From: Pontimonas salivibrio
Lineage (GTDB): Bacteria > Actinomycetota > Actinomycetes > Actinomycetales > Microbacteriaceae
Assembly (NCBI RefSeq): GCF_002950575.1
Contig: NZ_CP026923.1
Coordinates: forward strand, 868,001 to 932,000
DNA: 64,000 nt
Reading direction: 5' to 3'
Position numbers and translations under genes: made by a program. Position 1 is the stretch's first letter, and the number at the start of each line of letters is the position of its first letter. Positions 9,888 to 19,113 of this stretch are shown here, piece by piece. Below the pieces are notes generated by a model. It saw only the letters and a program-made list of their open reading frames with translations, was not told the DNA's origin and made no database searches.

Positions 9888-10673
9888 ATGATGAGCGCCG
9901 ACGCAGTCGACCACCTTGCCCAGTCGCTCTTGGAAGCCGCTGACCAGGCGCAGCACCATCCTCGGCCTCTCATAGAAAACCAGCCACTCACCGTTGACCA
10001 GGGGGCTGATATTCAACGTGCGCAGCTGGCACTTCGAGAGGCACGTGGGGAGCGAGTCATTGGAGTCAAACTAGGCCTAACCACACAAGCCCAAAGGGCT
10101 GAAGCGGGCGTTGACTACTCCAGTGTGGGGTATCTCACCGACGCCATGATCGTGACCGGCACCATTCACTGTGGAAAAAGCGTTCAGCCCAAAGTCGAAC
10201 CAGAAATGGTGGCCGTATTCGACTCAGCCGTGGATGACCCAGACATGAGCGACGAAGACATCATCAACGCAATCGGCGGCCTACACGCAGGAATCGAAAT
10301 TGTTGACCCCCGCTACGAAACCGCGCACTTTATTCTGGCCGATGCGCTCGCCGACAACAGTTCAGCCAGAGGAGCCGCCTGGCGCGAACACGGTCTTCGG
10401 CCCGACCAGTTCGACCCGGCGACTGAGACCGTGGCGTTTGACGTGGGGGACTTTCCGACACTGTATGGGGAGGGCTCACGTGTATTGGGCAACCCCCTCC
10501 ACGTCGTCGTTGACGTGGTTCGACAACGACTCACACAGTCCTTAGCGACCCCCGCCGGGTTCATTATTTTCACCGGCAATCTGGTGGAGCGTGCCCTCCC
10601 CATTAATCCCGGGGATCGCGTTGTGGCCCGATTTGGTGAGCTGGGAACCATCGAGTTGGACGTATCCGACTAA
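9888..10673 (+). CDS. 2-keto-4-pentenoate hydratase / oxalocrotonate decarboxylase family protein
   Basis: About 261 residues with the fumarylacetoacetate-hydrolase-like fold of MhpD/DmpH enzymes. Seen motifs are IGVKLGLT (family Lys) and the metal-binding VEPEMVAVF. The family hydrates or decarboxylates 2-keto dienoic acids in meta-cleavage of aromatics. No other aromatic-degradation gene lies nearby, so the substrate is open. AAGAAGAGAG precedes two adjacent ATGs (9888, 9891); a GTG at 9879 is also in frame. Confidence 0.8.
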   Translation: MMSADAVDHLAQSLLEAADQAQHHPRPLIENQPLTVDQGADIQRAQLALREARGERVIGVKLGLTTQAQRAEAGVDYSSVGYLTDAMIVTGTIHCGKSVQPKVEPEMVAVFDSAVDDPDMSDEDIINAIGGLHAGIEIVDPRYETAHFILADALADNSSARGAAWREHGLRPDQFDPATETVAFDVGDFPTLYGEGSRVLGNPLHVVVDVVRQRLTQSLATPAGFIIFTGNLVERALPINPGDRVVARFGELGTIELDVSD

Positions 10674-10715
10674 TAGGCACAGCGCGCTAATGAGCCGGCC
10701 TGCACCCGGCGAACA

Positions 10716-11075
10716 CTAAAACAGCAGCGCCACCACTAAGGCCAGGTAAATCACCACGAAAACGGCCGGAGTGAGAAATTTGGGAACCCACAGCCAGTGA
10801 GAAGCACCCACGACCATCCGACTGAATTCACCACCTGAAAGGTCTTGGGCGATGTGTTGTGCCTCGGTGGCCGACTGAAACTGAACCAGGGCACCCAAGA
10901 TGCCAGAGGCCAACAAAATGCCCAAGGCTGCAATGCGCACCGCCAAGCCCGTCTCAGCCAGACCCCACTGCAGGAGAGCCACCGTGGAAATGAGCAACAC
11001 TGTTGGGGCAATTTGGGACACAATCAAGTGCAGCCGCGCGCGCTGCCAGGCAACAAATTTTTCGCCAGAGTTCAC
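10716..11075 (-). CDS. Small membrane protein of unknown function
   Basis: About 119 residues with three to four predicted hydrophobic helices: one around VSQIAPTVLLISTVALL, one around VRIAALGILLASGILGAL and one at the C-terminus (FLTPAVFVVIYLALVVALLF). The GTG at 11075 is preferred because AAGGAG lies 6 bases upstream; the open frame extends to 11153 but would overlap the divergent transporter start. The N-terminus (WQRARLHLI) faintly recalls YidH/DUF202 proteins, but I do not assign a family. Confidence 0.7.
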   Translation of the reverse strand: MNSGEKFVAWQRARLHLIVSQIAPTVLLISTVALLQWGLAETGLAVRIAALGILLASGILGALVQFQSATEAQHIAQDLSGGEFSRMVVGASHWLWVPKFLTPAVFVVIYLALVVALLF

Positions 11076-11144
11076 CGTAATCTCCTTGGACTCGCCGGGT
11101 CTTACCCAACAGCGTAGTAGCCCTGAGGACTGGAGGATGGGTAG

Positions 11145-12038
11145 ATGAGTCACACTCGAGCGACCATCATGGTGGCCCTCGGTGCCAGCCTGTGGGGAAC
11201 AACGGGAACAGTGGCCTACCTCATCTCTGACACAGTCTCGGCGGTCACCGTCGGTGCAATCACCATGGGTGTGGGGGGAGTGGTCCTGGCACTACTTGGC
11301 GGGCGTCGGGCCCTGGCGCTATGGGCCAACCCGTCGCTTCGTCCTGTGTTGCTCGCAGGTGCTGCAGCGGTCACTGCATACCCGCTCGCCTTTTACACCG
11401 GGATGAGCCTCGCTGGTGTCGCAGTCGGCAATATTGTTGCGCTCGCCACCGGGCCTTTAGTCGGGGCAGTCCTCGAATGGCGACTTGAGCGAGACCCTCC
11501 TGGTGCTACCTGGTGGTGGGCTCTCTTGGTAGGTGTGGCGGGTGTCATCGTGTTGGCCACGGGGGAGCGGGAACTCACCACCGCCGATCCCACGCTGTGG
11601 CCTGTGGGGCTTGGCTTATCCTTGCTCGCCGGGGTTGCCTACGGCACGTTTTCCTATTGCCTCTCACGCATAATTCGCACCGGGGCGTCTTCGCTGAGTG
11701 CCACCGGTGCGGTTTTTGGGGCGGGAGCTGTGCCCTTACTGGTGGTGATGGTGACCCAGTTGTCGAGTCTGCAGTGGGAGGCCAGCAGCGTCACGGGCCT
11801 CGGATACTTAGTAACCGGCCCCATGGTGATCAGTTACCTCCTTTACGGCCAAGGCCTAACACACCTGAGCTCGAGTGTTGTCTTGGTCATCGCTTTGGTG
11901 GAACCTGCTGTGGCTACACTCTTGGCTGTTGGAGTGGTGGGAGAACGGTTTGGCCCGCTGGGAATCGCGGGCCTCGTCGCAATTACCATTGCTGTGGTGC
12001 TCGCCGCGAGGGCGCGCACGATGCGTCAACGGCATTAG
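11145..12038 (+). CDS. EamA/DMT-family transporter
   Basis: A 297-residue integral membrane protein with about ten helices in two EamA repeats. The first runs from GASLWGTTGTVAYLI to the middle, the second from GVAYGTFSYCLSRII. Proteins of this superfamily export metabolites or amino acids; the substrate cannot be read from sequence. It is 70 bp from the divergent small membrane gene and 18 bp ahead of the next gene. Confidence 0.85.
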   Translation: MSHTRATIMVALGASLWGTTGTVAYLISDTVSAVTVGAITMGVGGVVLALLGGRRALALWANPSLRPVLLAGAAAVTAYPLAFYTGMSLAGVAVGNIVALATGPLVGAVLEWRLERDPPGATWWWALLVGVAGVIVLATGERELTTADPTLWPVGLGLSLLAGVAYGTFSYCLSRIIRTGASSLSATGAVFGAGAVPLLVVMVTQLSSLQWEASSVTGLGYLVTGPMVISYLLYGQGLTHLSSSVVLVIALVEPAVATLLAVGVVGERFGPLGIAGLVAITIAVVLAARARTMRQRH

Positions 12039-12043
12039 ACACG

Positions 12044-12049
12044 TATTGT
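12044..12049 (+). promoter_or_regulatory. Candidate -10 box for leaderless mRNA of the NCS1-like gene
   Basis: TATTGT ends 7 bases before the ATG at 12057, matching a TAnnnT box with transcription starting at the start codon. GAAGG in the gap could alternatively act as a weak ribosome site. Confidence 0.4.
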
Positions 12050-12056
12050 TGAAGGC

Positions 12057-14891
12057 ATGATCGAGGCGGAATTCCCTGACGACGAGCGCTCGGACGGCGG
12101 CGTGAAGCGGCGCTCAACATTTACGCCGCCTGCACAAGACGCAGAGGTACCCGTCAATCTCGGCGAGGGCGCTGTTGCACTGCCCCCAGAGTCGCCACAG
12201 CTGATGGCTGACACCACTCGGGCCAGTCAGAGTTCACAGAGCGAAACTCCGCCCCCAGGTCCGTCGCCCGCAACAGACGCTGTGGCGGACTCGTCACCGT
12301 TCGCACCATCCTCGGCACCGCAGTGGAATGCGCCTTCAAACCCGCAGGTTACCCCGCAGACCCCACCCCCCATGGCCTCTGCCCAAGCACCTGCTCCCCT
12401 CGCACAGCCCGTCGAACCCAAAGAAACCTCTTCAGCGCCTCCCCAGCCGATTCCGCCCCAGCCGGGTGCTCCCCAGGCTTCATCGGGTTGGGATGATGCG
12501 GTGCTTGCCCCGCCGGAGCGACGTTCCCTTTCGGACCAGGAAATTATGGCGAGCATGGGTGAGGAGGGAACGGAAACAGGAGCCCTCATCAATGCCCTTC
12601 AGGAACAAATGGATCTTCGAAAAAGAGAAGATAGCGAGTTTGAAGGGTGGGAAGCCCTTATTCGCCAAAGCTTCCCGGAAGACGAAGCTGAGGACATTGT
12701 CTTGCGAGGCCGGGCACAATTCGAGGGTGTACCGGTAGAAAGTCTGACCCCTCAAAGCCCTCCTGCTCCCGCGGCCAGTGCCCCACCCGAAGTGCCCGCA
12801 CAGTCCCAGGCCGAACCGGTTTCACCCGCGTCCAATACCGACAACTCGTCTACGCCGGCGTCGGAGGCCACCCCCGAACTCGTCGAGCCCCAGCCAGAGA
12901 TCGGCGCCGCGTCAGAGCCTGTCGATTCAGAGCCTGTCGCGTCAGAGCCTGTCGCGTCAGAGCCTGTCGAGTCAGAGCCCGTCGAGTCAGAACCCATCAT
13001 TCTCCCGCGCTGGGGCGGAGTGACCGCCGACGAAGAGCTGCCGGATGACGGCCCGCAACAGGATTTAGAATCAGAGAGCAACCACGCCCAGGAGCAATCC
13101 GCGGGTGGGCAGGGCTCGTTTGAACAGATTTTGGTCGACCCTGATGCGGTGACCCCACCAACGAACGCGTGGCCCTTAGCCGAAGTACTCGACCAGCCAG
13201 AACCCGCGCAACGCGAGTCCGAGGTTACCCTCTTAGAGGAGCTGGCCGACCAAGCTGGAGAAGGTGAGCCCGCTGCTGGCGTATCTGACTCCCAGTCTTC
13301 TGAAATCGAGAGTCAGCCCAGGCCCGAAACAACCCTGTCTGATGCTTCGGGGGACACAGCGAGTGCTGCAACGCAACAGCCGGTTTCTGTTCAACAGGCT
13401 CTCGCGACAAAACCTGTGACCGAGGTTCCTTTTCAGGATTTAGGCGCGCAAACGTCTAGCCGCTTCGGATTTGACCACGTAGGGGCTGAGCCCACTGCGG
13501 ATAACGTTCGCACCGACAAGGCAACACAGCTGCTGTGGGTGTGGTGGGCTCTGGGAACCCCACTCCCGGTGGTTTTGCTGGGCGTGTGGCTCATTGATAC
13601 TGGACTGAGTGTGGGGCAAGCCGTAGTTGTCGGTGGTGTGGGTGCCTTGCTAGCGGCGATTCCGTTGGTTCTTGGCACCCTGAAAGGTGCGCAGTCGGGG
13701 CTTCCCACCCTCGTGTCTTCGCGGGCTGCCTTTGGCATGGTGGGCAACATTGTTCCCGCTGTGTTGATGGTGCTCATCCGGATTTTTGTTGCCACAGTTG
13801 TTCTATGGGCGGCGTCTTGGATGGCCACCGGTGTGTTGGTGGAATCCAATTATTGGAACGGCGAACCCGCGTTGATGCAGGTCATCTTGGGGGCATTTTT
13901 TGCCCTCGCAGCCGCGGGTCTTGCCATCGCGGGACGCGGGTGGGTCACGGTTGCACTGTGGTCTGCTGCCGGAATGGGACTACTGGGAGCGATCGGGTTG
14001 TTCTTGGCCACCCTGGACCAACTCTCCGGGGAAGCGTTTCGGCGCGCTGACGGCGCACTATCGACCATGGTCGCGGGTACTGCCGTCGTGATGAGCGTGC
14101 TCGTGGTGTTCTGGGCCCACTTCGGCGGCGATATTGCCCGATTCCAGCGAAACAGGTCGGGTCCTGCTGGACCGTCAGTGGCCGCTGTTGCCGCAGTGAT
14201 TCCGATTGTGGGCCTCATTGCATGGGGGGCGTTACTCGGTGGTTCGGGCGACGAAAACCGCTCACTCCTCTTCAGTGATTTTTTTGACACAGCTCTCGGC
14301 GATGCCCCCGGATGGTACCCAATCCCTGCACTGATTCTTGGGGCGCTTCCGTTGGTGGCAATCGCTGCGCTGAGTGTGCACTCTTCTGGATATGCGGTGC
14401 TCAGCCTGGGTATTCGGATTCCTCGTTACGCGGCGGCAACCCTTGTGGGTGCCCTTGCCGCGTTGGGGATCATTGCTCTCATTGTTTTTGCCCCCGATTT
14501 CCACAACTGGTTGATCGACGTGGCTTTGGTCGCAGGTGTCCTATCGGCGGCCTGGGTGGGAATCTTTGCCGGTGAGGTGGTAACCCGCCGGGTTTACCTT
14601 GATCCAAGGGTGCTGGCAGGGACTAGCGGAGATTTCCCGGGTTTTAGGGTTGCGCCGGTGCTCGGTTTTATCGGTGCGATTGCGCTGGGTCTTGGACTGC
14701 TTAACCTCGACACGCTCTGGCTACAGGGTGTGGGCTATCTGTTGGGGCCATTCCAACAGTGGGGCTTAAGCGACCTCTCCGGCTGGCAGCTGGGCCCCTT
14801 CGTCGCACTCATTGTGGGCTTCGTTGTGGCCGCGCTAGCTGGTATTCGAGGAGGCGTGCACACGAGTGAACGCCGCTCGGCAAAGGCGTGA
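12057..14891 (+). CDS. NCS1 (purine-cytosine permease)-like transporter with long disordered N-terminal region
   Basis: A 944-residue protein in two very different halves. Residues 1 to about 470 are rich in Pro, Ala, Ser, Gln and Glu and look disordered and cytoplasmic. They include a six-copy SEPV-type pentapeptide repeat and a more ordered charged island (about residues 150-225, ERRSLSDQEIMASMGEEG onward). From about 485 there are roughly twelve membrane helices. The first, WVWWALGTPLPVVLLG, and the GNIVPA segment after SRAAFGMVGN are typical of nucleobase/NCS1 permeases. Family members import nucleobases, thiamine precursors or hydantoins. The tail has no family that I recognise. The next gene overlaps its stop codon by 4 bases. 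Confidence 0.75.
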   Translation: MIEAEFPDDERSDGGVKRRSTFTPPAQDAEVPVNLGEGAVALPPESPQLMADTTRASQSSQSETPPPGPSPATDAVADSSPFAPSSAPQWNAPSNPQVTPQTPPPMASAQAPAPLAQPVEPKETSSAPPQPIPPQPGAPQASSGWDDAVLAPPERRSLSDQEIMASMGEEGTETGALINALQEQMDLRKREDSEFEGWEALIRQSFPEDEAEDIVLRGRAQFEGVPVESLTPQSPPAPAASAPPEVPAQSQAEPVSPASNTDNSSTPASEATPELVEPQPEIGAASEPVDSEPVASEPVASEPVESEPVESEPIILPRWGGVTADEELPDDGPQQDLESESNHAQEQSAGGQGSFEQILVDPDAVTPPTNAWPLAEVLDQPEPAQRESEVTLLEELADQAGEGEPAAGVSDSQSSEIESQPRPETTLSDASGDTASAATQQPVSVQQALATKPVTEVPFQDLGAQTSSRFGFDHVGAEPTADNVRTDKATQLLWVWWALGTPLPVVLLGVWLIDTGLSVGQAVVVGGVGALLAAIPLVLGTLKGAQSGLPTLVSSRAAFGMVGNIVPAVLMVLIRIFVATVVLWAASWMATGVLVESNYWNGEPALMQVILGAFFALAAAGLAIAGRGWVTVALWSAAGMGLLGAIGLFLATLDQLSGEAFRRADGALSTMVAGTAVVMSVLVVFWAHFGGDIARFQRNRSGPAGPSVAAVAAVIPIVGLIAWGALLGGSGDENRSLLFSDFFDTALGDAPGWYPIPALILGALPLVAIAALSVHSSGYAVLSLGIRIPRYAAATLVGALAALGIIALIVFAPDFHNWLIDVALVAGVLSAAWVGIFAGEVVTRRVYLDPRVLAGTSGDFPGFRVAPVLGFIGAIALGLGLLNLDTLWLQGVGYLLGPFQQWGLSDLSGWQLGPFVALIVGFVVAALAGIRGGVHTSERRSAKA
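12911..13000 (+). repeat. Six tandem 15-bp units in the disordered region
   Basis: Consensus GTCAGAGCCTGTCGM repeats six times without gaps (last unit degenerate) and encodes SEPVD/SEPVA/SEPVE pentapeptides. Unit length is a multiple of three, so copy number can change without frameshift. Confidence 0.9.
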
Positions 14892-15724
14892 GTGTGAACA
14901 ACTGTGAACTAAGCGTTCAAGAATTCGTCGACGTTCTCGACACGCTTTGGCCGCGAGAACTTGCTGAAGACTGGGATGCAGTGGGGCTAGTTCTCGGTCG
15001 ACCCAGCGCGAGTGTTGAGAAAGTCATGCTGGTCGTGGACATCACCCTAGACACCGTTAACGAAGCGGTCGCCGAAGGCGTCGACGTCATTGTTTCTCAC
15101 CACCCTCTCCTGTTTCGTCCGGTGAACTCCTTAGTCGAAGACGAAGTCAAAGGCCACCTGGTGGCCGCACTCGTGCGGGCCGGAATTGCGGTGTTTTCCG
15201 CGCACACCAACGCGGACGCTGTCGATCGGGGCACCTCGGAGAGTGTGGGTGGCGCATTGGGCCTCCAGGGGATGACCCCGATTACCCCGTCTGTGACATC
15301 GGATGCGGGAATTGGTCGGGTGGGAACCCTACCCAGCCCCGTGCGGCTCTACGACTTAGCAACCCAGTTGGGTCGTTTGGTCCCACAGACTGCCGGTGGG
15401 GTGAAAGTGTCAGGCGATCCCGATCAGATGGTCTCCCGTGTAGCCCTCTGTACGGGTGCAGGTGATTCGCTTCTTGACCATCCAGAAGTGCTCGCCTCTG
15501 ATGTCTACATCACCGGTGATTTGCGCCATCACCCCGCCAGTGATGTGCAGCAGGCCCGTCAGCTGGGCCGGGGTCCTTGCCTCATTGATGTGTCCCATTT
15601 TGCGTCGGAGTGGTTTTTCCTCGACGGGGTTCGACACACTCTTCAACAGGACCTGCCTGATCTTGATATTCGAGTCAGTGACATCGTGACCGATCCGTGG
15701 GATTTTGTCGTCCACCCAGGCTGA
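14888..15724 (+). CDS. Nif3-like dinuclear metal-centre protein
   Basis: A 278-residue member of the Nif3/YbgI (NIF3) family. Metal-ligand motifs seen are SHHPLLF (about residue 76), HTNADAVDRG (about 106), and the C-terminal DVSHFASEWFFLDG. The family is a hexameric cage of unsettled function, sometimes annotated as GTP cyclohydrolase I type 2. The GTG start overlaps the upstream stop (GTGA). In actinobacteria it normally sits before the coiled-coil zinc-ribbon gene, as here. Confidence 0.92.
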   Translation: MSVNNCELSVQEFVDVLDTLWPRELAEDWDAVGLVLGRPSASVEKVMLVVDITLDTVNEAVAEGVDVIVSHHPLLFRPVNSLVEDEVKGHLVAALVRAGIAVFSAHTNADAVDRGTSESVGGALGLQGMTPITPSVTSDAGIGRVGTLPSPVRLYDLATQLGRLVPQTAGGVKVSGDPDQMVSRVALCTGAGDSLLDHPEVLASDVYITGDLRHHPASDVQQARQLGRGPCLIDVSHFASEWFFLDGVRHTLQQDLPDLDIRVSDIVTDPWDFVVHPG

Positions 15725-15832
15725 CCCTCGGTGCTACCCGCCACGACCGAAGCCTCGGTCATCACGAAGAGACAATCCAGTGGCACCAGCTCCGGTGTTT
15801 AGACTGGGCCCACCACCAGTCAGGGAGAGTGT

Positions 15833-16570
15833 GTGAAAGCCCAGCCCGCCGATCAGGCAAAACTGTTAGAACTTCAGGACATTGACGTGTCTATTAGTCG
15901 CGGCAACACACAACGGGCAAACCTGCCCGAGCGTGCACAACTCGGTGAGCTCGAGTCGTCTTTGGCCCTTGCTCGAGCCGAGACGAGGAAAACTCTCGCC
16001 GAATTAGAAGAGCTACGTGCGGAGCTCTCCAGAGCCGAAAACGATGTGGAGTTAGTCGAAACCCGCATTGCGCGGGATGCGAAGCGGGTGGAGGAGAGCT
16101 CTTCCGTCAAAGACGTCAAAGGCCTTCAACACGAATTAGAGGTGTTACGGCAACGACTGGCCGTGCTGGAAGAGGTGGAGTTGGAAGTCATGGAGCGGTT
16201 GGATGAAGCTGAAAAGCAGTTTTCGACAGCCCAGGCCCACGCGCAAGACGTGGAAAGACAAATGGACGAGGTTAACCGTTCGCTCGAAGCGGCCTTGGCC
16301 AGCAGTGATGAGGAGCTGGCTACTCTCCGCGCCTCGCGAGACGCCCTGATCCACACCATCCCCGAGGACCTTCTTGCCCTCTATGAGCGACAGCGTGAGC
16401 GTTACGGTTACGGCGCATCGCTATTGCGCGCCGGGATGTCGAGCGCGAGTGGGGTAAAGCTCACCGAATCTGATTTACAGTCGGTGAGAAAAGCGGCTGA
16501 AGATGACGTGGTGCTCTGCCCCGACAGCAATGCCATTTTGGTGCGCACCCACGAGTCAGGCCTTTCGTGA
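15833..16570 (+). CDS. DUF164/CT398-type coiled-coil protein with degenerate zinc ribbon
   Basis: A 245-residue protein, mostly one long coiled coil (about residues 10-185), then a C-terminal segment that in relatives is a C4 zinc ribbon. Here the first Cys pair is replaced by Ser (GMSSASGVKL), and the second pair is reduced to one Cys (VVLCPDSNAIL). Three of four zinc ligands are therefore gone while the surrounding residues (LRAG, ILVRTHESGL) are preserved. Function is unknown; relatives lie between Nif3 and RNase H genes as here. GGGAGAG precedes the GTG start. The next gene overlaps by 4 bases. Confidence 0.88.
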   Translation: MKAQPADQAKLLELQDIDVSISRGNTQRANLPERAQLGELESSLALARAETRKTLAELEELRAELSRAENDVELVETRIARDAKRVEESSSVKDVKGLQHELEVLRQRLAVLEEVELEVMERLDEAEKQFSTAQAHAQDVERQMDEVNRSLEAALASSDEELATLRASRDALIHTIPEDLLALYERQRERYGYGASLLRAGMSSASGVKLTESDLQSVRKAAEDDVVLCPDSNAILVRTHESGLS

Positions 16571-17010
16571 GCGAAATTGTTGTCCACGCTGACGGGGCGT
16601 CTAGAGGCAACCCCGGTGCTGCAGCAGGCGGCGCCGTGGTGTTGGACTCAGACACCGGGCAGGTAATGGCCCAGTTGGGTGTGCTGTGCGGTGTCGCATC
16701 GAACAATGTGGCCGAATATCGGGGCATGATCGAAGCGATTCGGCTGTTGAGGACATGGAACACTCAAGAGCCGGTCCGGGTGCGTTTGGATTCGAAACTT
16801 GTTGTCGAGCAAATGTCAGGGCGTTGGAAAGTGAAACACCCCGACATGAAAGTCTTAGTGAAAGAAGCCTTCGAGGTGATTGGCCCCTTAAAGGTGCACT
16901 TCGAATGGGTTCCCCGAGAAGACAATTCTTTGGCGGACGCCGCAGCAAATAAAGCCTTAGATGAAGGCAGAGATTACTTGGTCGTCCGAGGAGTCGAGGA
17001 GCCCGTCTAG
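16567..17010 (+). CDS. RNase H type I family protein
   Basis: A 147-residue single-domain ribonuclease H fold. The acidic active site is visible: Asp in HADGASRGNPG, Glu in NVAEYRGM, Asp in RLDSKLVVEQM and the last Asp in NSLADAAANKAL. It cleaves RNA in RNA:DNA hybrids. In many actinobacteria this domain is fused to an acid phosphatase (CobC-like); here it stands alone. GTGA overlap with the coiled-coil gene indicates an operon with Nif3. The RNase P RNA follows directly. Confidence 0.9.
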   Translation: MSEIVVHADGASRGNPGAAAGGAVVLDSDTGQVMAQLGVLCGVASNNVAEYRGMIEAIRLLRTWNTQEPVRVRLDSKLVVEQMSGRWKVKHPDMKVLVKEAFEVIGPLKVHFEWVPREDNSLADAAANKALDEGRDYLVVRGVEEPV

Positions 17011-17044
17011 TCCTGTGTGGCGTGCCGCGCTACTCTAGGCACAG

Positions 17045-17404
17045 GAAGAGAGGTCGGCTAGGCGACCGCGTCACCCTCACGGGTGCCGAGGAACGTCCGG
17101 GCTCCACAGAGCGGGGTGGTGGGTAACGCCCACCCGGAGTAATCCGCGAGATAGTGCCACAGAAAGTAAACCGCCTTCCGCAAGGAAGGTAAGGGTGAAA
17201 CGGTGGTGTAAGAGACCACCAGAGGTGCGGGTGACCGCATCTGCTTGGTAAACCTCACCCGGAGCAAGACCAAACAGGTGTCGATACGGCTGCTCGTCTA
17301 GACACCGGGTAGGTCGCTAGAGGTGGCTGGCAACAGTAACCCGAGAGAGATGGTCGCCCCCGGTTTTCCGGGACAGAACCCGGCGTATCGGCCGGCCTCT
17401 TTTC
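17045..17404 (+). ncRNA. rnpB: RNase P RNA component (class A)
   Basis: The region carries the conserved GAGGAACGTCCGGGCTCCACAG block near the 5' end (17081-17103), the internal AGGGTGAAACGGTG and GAGAGACCACCAG-like segments, and the 3' ACAGAACCCGGCGTATCGGC block. GAGGTCGG at 17050 pairs with CCGGCCTC ending at 17399, forming helix P1, followed by T residues that may terminate transcription. It processes tRNA 5' ends. Exact ends are approximate. Confidence 0.95.
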
Positions 17405-18169
17405 CTAACGAGAGTTCCTGGTGTTGTGCGCGAGGAACGCTGCCCCCAGAATTCCGGCGTTGTTGCGAAGCGCCGCGGTGCGAATGGGTACCGGAAGGGA
17501 AATCAGGTGCAGAAACTGGTCGGCTTCTTTGGACACACCGCCTCCCAACAGGAAGAGGTCCGGGCTAAACAGTCGGTTGAGGTGCAGGTAGTAGCGCTCT
17601 AACCCTGCAGCCCACTGTTCAAAGCTTTGACCGAGGCGTTGCCTGGCCACCGCGGAACTGCGGTGCTCAGCGACCTCTCCGTCTAATTCGAGATGGCCCA
17701 ATTCGGTGTTGGGAATGAGTACGCCGTCCTGGATGAGCGCACTGCCAATCCCCGTGCCGAGGGTGGTGAGGATGGTCAAGCCCTCTTGGCCGACTGCTTC
17801 GCCGTAGTGGGCCTCTGCAACACCGGCGGAATCCGCATCGTTGAGGAACACAATGTCTCGACCGAGGCGATCCTCAAGCGCTTCTTCTGCGTCTAAGCCA
17901 ACCCACTCTGTCGAGATATTTGCGGCGGTCAGTGTGCGTCCGTTTTTGACGACGGAGGGGACACATACGCCCAGCGGCAAACCCGCGGCGTCTGGGCCGC
18001 AATCGTCAACAATCTGGGCAATGACTTCGAAAATATCTCCCGGTGTACCCCCTTCGGGGGTGGGGTATTTGATCCGTTCGCTGAGCAATTCACCGGCCTG
18101 GGTGTCTACCAGGGCACCCTTGATGCCTGTTCCCCCGACATCGATTCCGACAGCGTGTTGAGTGTTCAT
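17405..18169 (-). CDS. ppgK: Polyphosphate glucokinase
   Basis: A 254-residue ROK-family kinase that phosphorylates glucose from polyphosphate or ATP. It has the N-terminal phosphate loop [15 protein letters not shown], a catalytic Asp in [13 protein letters not shown] and the [11 protein letters not shown] loop. The segment around NTELGHLEL is typical of actinobacterial PpgK rather than general ROK sugar kinases. Its ATG overlaps the stop of map by 4 bases, so both are co-transcribed. Confidence 0.92.
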   Translation of the reverse strand: MNTQHAVGIDVGGTGIKGALVDTQAGELLSERIKYPTPEGGTPGDIFEVIAQIVDDCGPDAAGLPLGVCVPSVVKNGRTLTAANISTEWVGLDAEEALEDRLGRDIVFLNDADSAGVAEAHYGEAVGQEGLTILTTLGTGIGSALIQDGVLIPNTELGHLELDGEVAEHRSSAVARQRLGQSFEQWAAGLERYYLHLNRLFSPDLFLLGGGVSKEADQFLHLISLPVPIRTAALRNNAGILGAAFLAHNTRNSR

Positions 18170-19032
18170 GGAAGCGTCAACACCTCCGCCCCCGTTTCTG
18201 TCACGGCAAGGGTGTGCTCAAACTGTGCGGAGAGTGTCTTGTCTTTGGTCACGATGGTCCAACCATCCGACCACATGTCCCACGAAATCTCTCCCACAGT
18301 GAGCATCGGTTCAATGGTGAACACCATTCCCACCTCCATGGGGGTGTCATAGCCGGGCGCCGGGTCATAGTGGGGGATGATCAGGCCAGAGTGAAACTCT
18401 GCGCCCACACCGTGTCCGGTGAAATCTCGGACCACCCCGTAACCGAAACGTTTCGCGTAGGACTCGATTGCTCGACCTAACACGTTGATGGGGCGGCCCG
18501 GCTTTACTGCCCGAATAGCGCGGTTTAGTGCTTCTTCGGTGCGCTCGATCAGCAGTCTCGCATCCTCGGATATTTCGCCCACTCCGAAGGTCTTATTGGT
18601 ATCGCCGTGCATCCCATTTCGGTAGGCGGTGATATCGATGTTGATGATGTCGCCTTCATCTAAGACGGTGTCGTCAGGTATGCCGTGGCAGATCACCTCA
18701 TTGACTGACGTGCAACACGATTTGGGAAACCCGCGGTAGCCAAGAGTCGAGGGATACGCGCCGTGATCGAGCAAGTATTCGTGGGCGATGCGGTCAAGAA
18801 AGTCGGTGGCGACACCCGGAGCTATGGCCTCATGTACGGCCTCTATTGCTCCTGCGGCGATACGACCCGCTTCACGAATTTTTTCGATGTCTTCTGGCGA
18901 GTACCAGTCACCGCGTAGACCCTCGCGGGGTTCTTTGCGCCCCACGTATTCGGGCCGAGTGATGGTGTTGGGTACATCCCTCCAAGGCGAAACCACACCG
19001 GGGACTAGTACACCTTCCAGATTTTTTGGCAC
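18166..19032 (-). CDS. map: Methionine aminopeptidase type I
   Basis: A 288-residue enzyme that removes the initiator Met from nascent proteins. The metal ligands are seen as Asp in [16 protein letters not shown] (two Asp), His in TGHGVG, Glu in FTIEPML and Glu in FEHTLAV. It has an N-terminal extension of about 35 residues like other actinobacterial MapA forms. The GTG start at 19032 stands 6 bases after a TAGACT box, consistent with a leaderless transcript. Confidence 0.95.
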   Translation of the reverse strand: MPKNLEGVLVPGVVSPWRDVPNTITRPEYVGRKEPREGLRGDWYSPEDIEKIREAGRIAAGAIEAVHEAIAPGVATDFLDRIAHEYLLDHGAYPSTLGYRGFPKSCCTSVNEVICHGIPDDTVLDEGDIINIDITAYRNGMHGDTNKTFGVGEISEDARLLIERTEEALNRAIRAVKPGRPINVLGRAIESYAKRFGYGVVRDFTGHGVGAEFHSGLIIPHYDPAPGYDTPMEVGMVFTIEPMLTVGEISWDMWSDGWTIVTKDKTLSAQFEHTLAVTETGAEVLTLP

Positions 19033-19038
19033 TCCCCA

Positions 19039-19044
19039 AGTCTA
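19039..19044 (-). promoter_or_regulatory. Candidate -10 box for leaderless map transcript
   Basis: On the minus strand TAGACT is followed by TGGGGA and then the GTG start of map. The 6-base distance fits a transcription start at the start codon. Confidence 0.5.
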
Positions 19045-19113
19045 GGTAATGGCACCTGAGCCAGATGTTGCGCTGCACGTCCCAACGGGCTCTTGCAGTG
19101 GCACACTGGTGTC

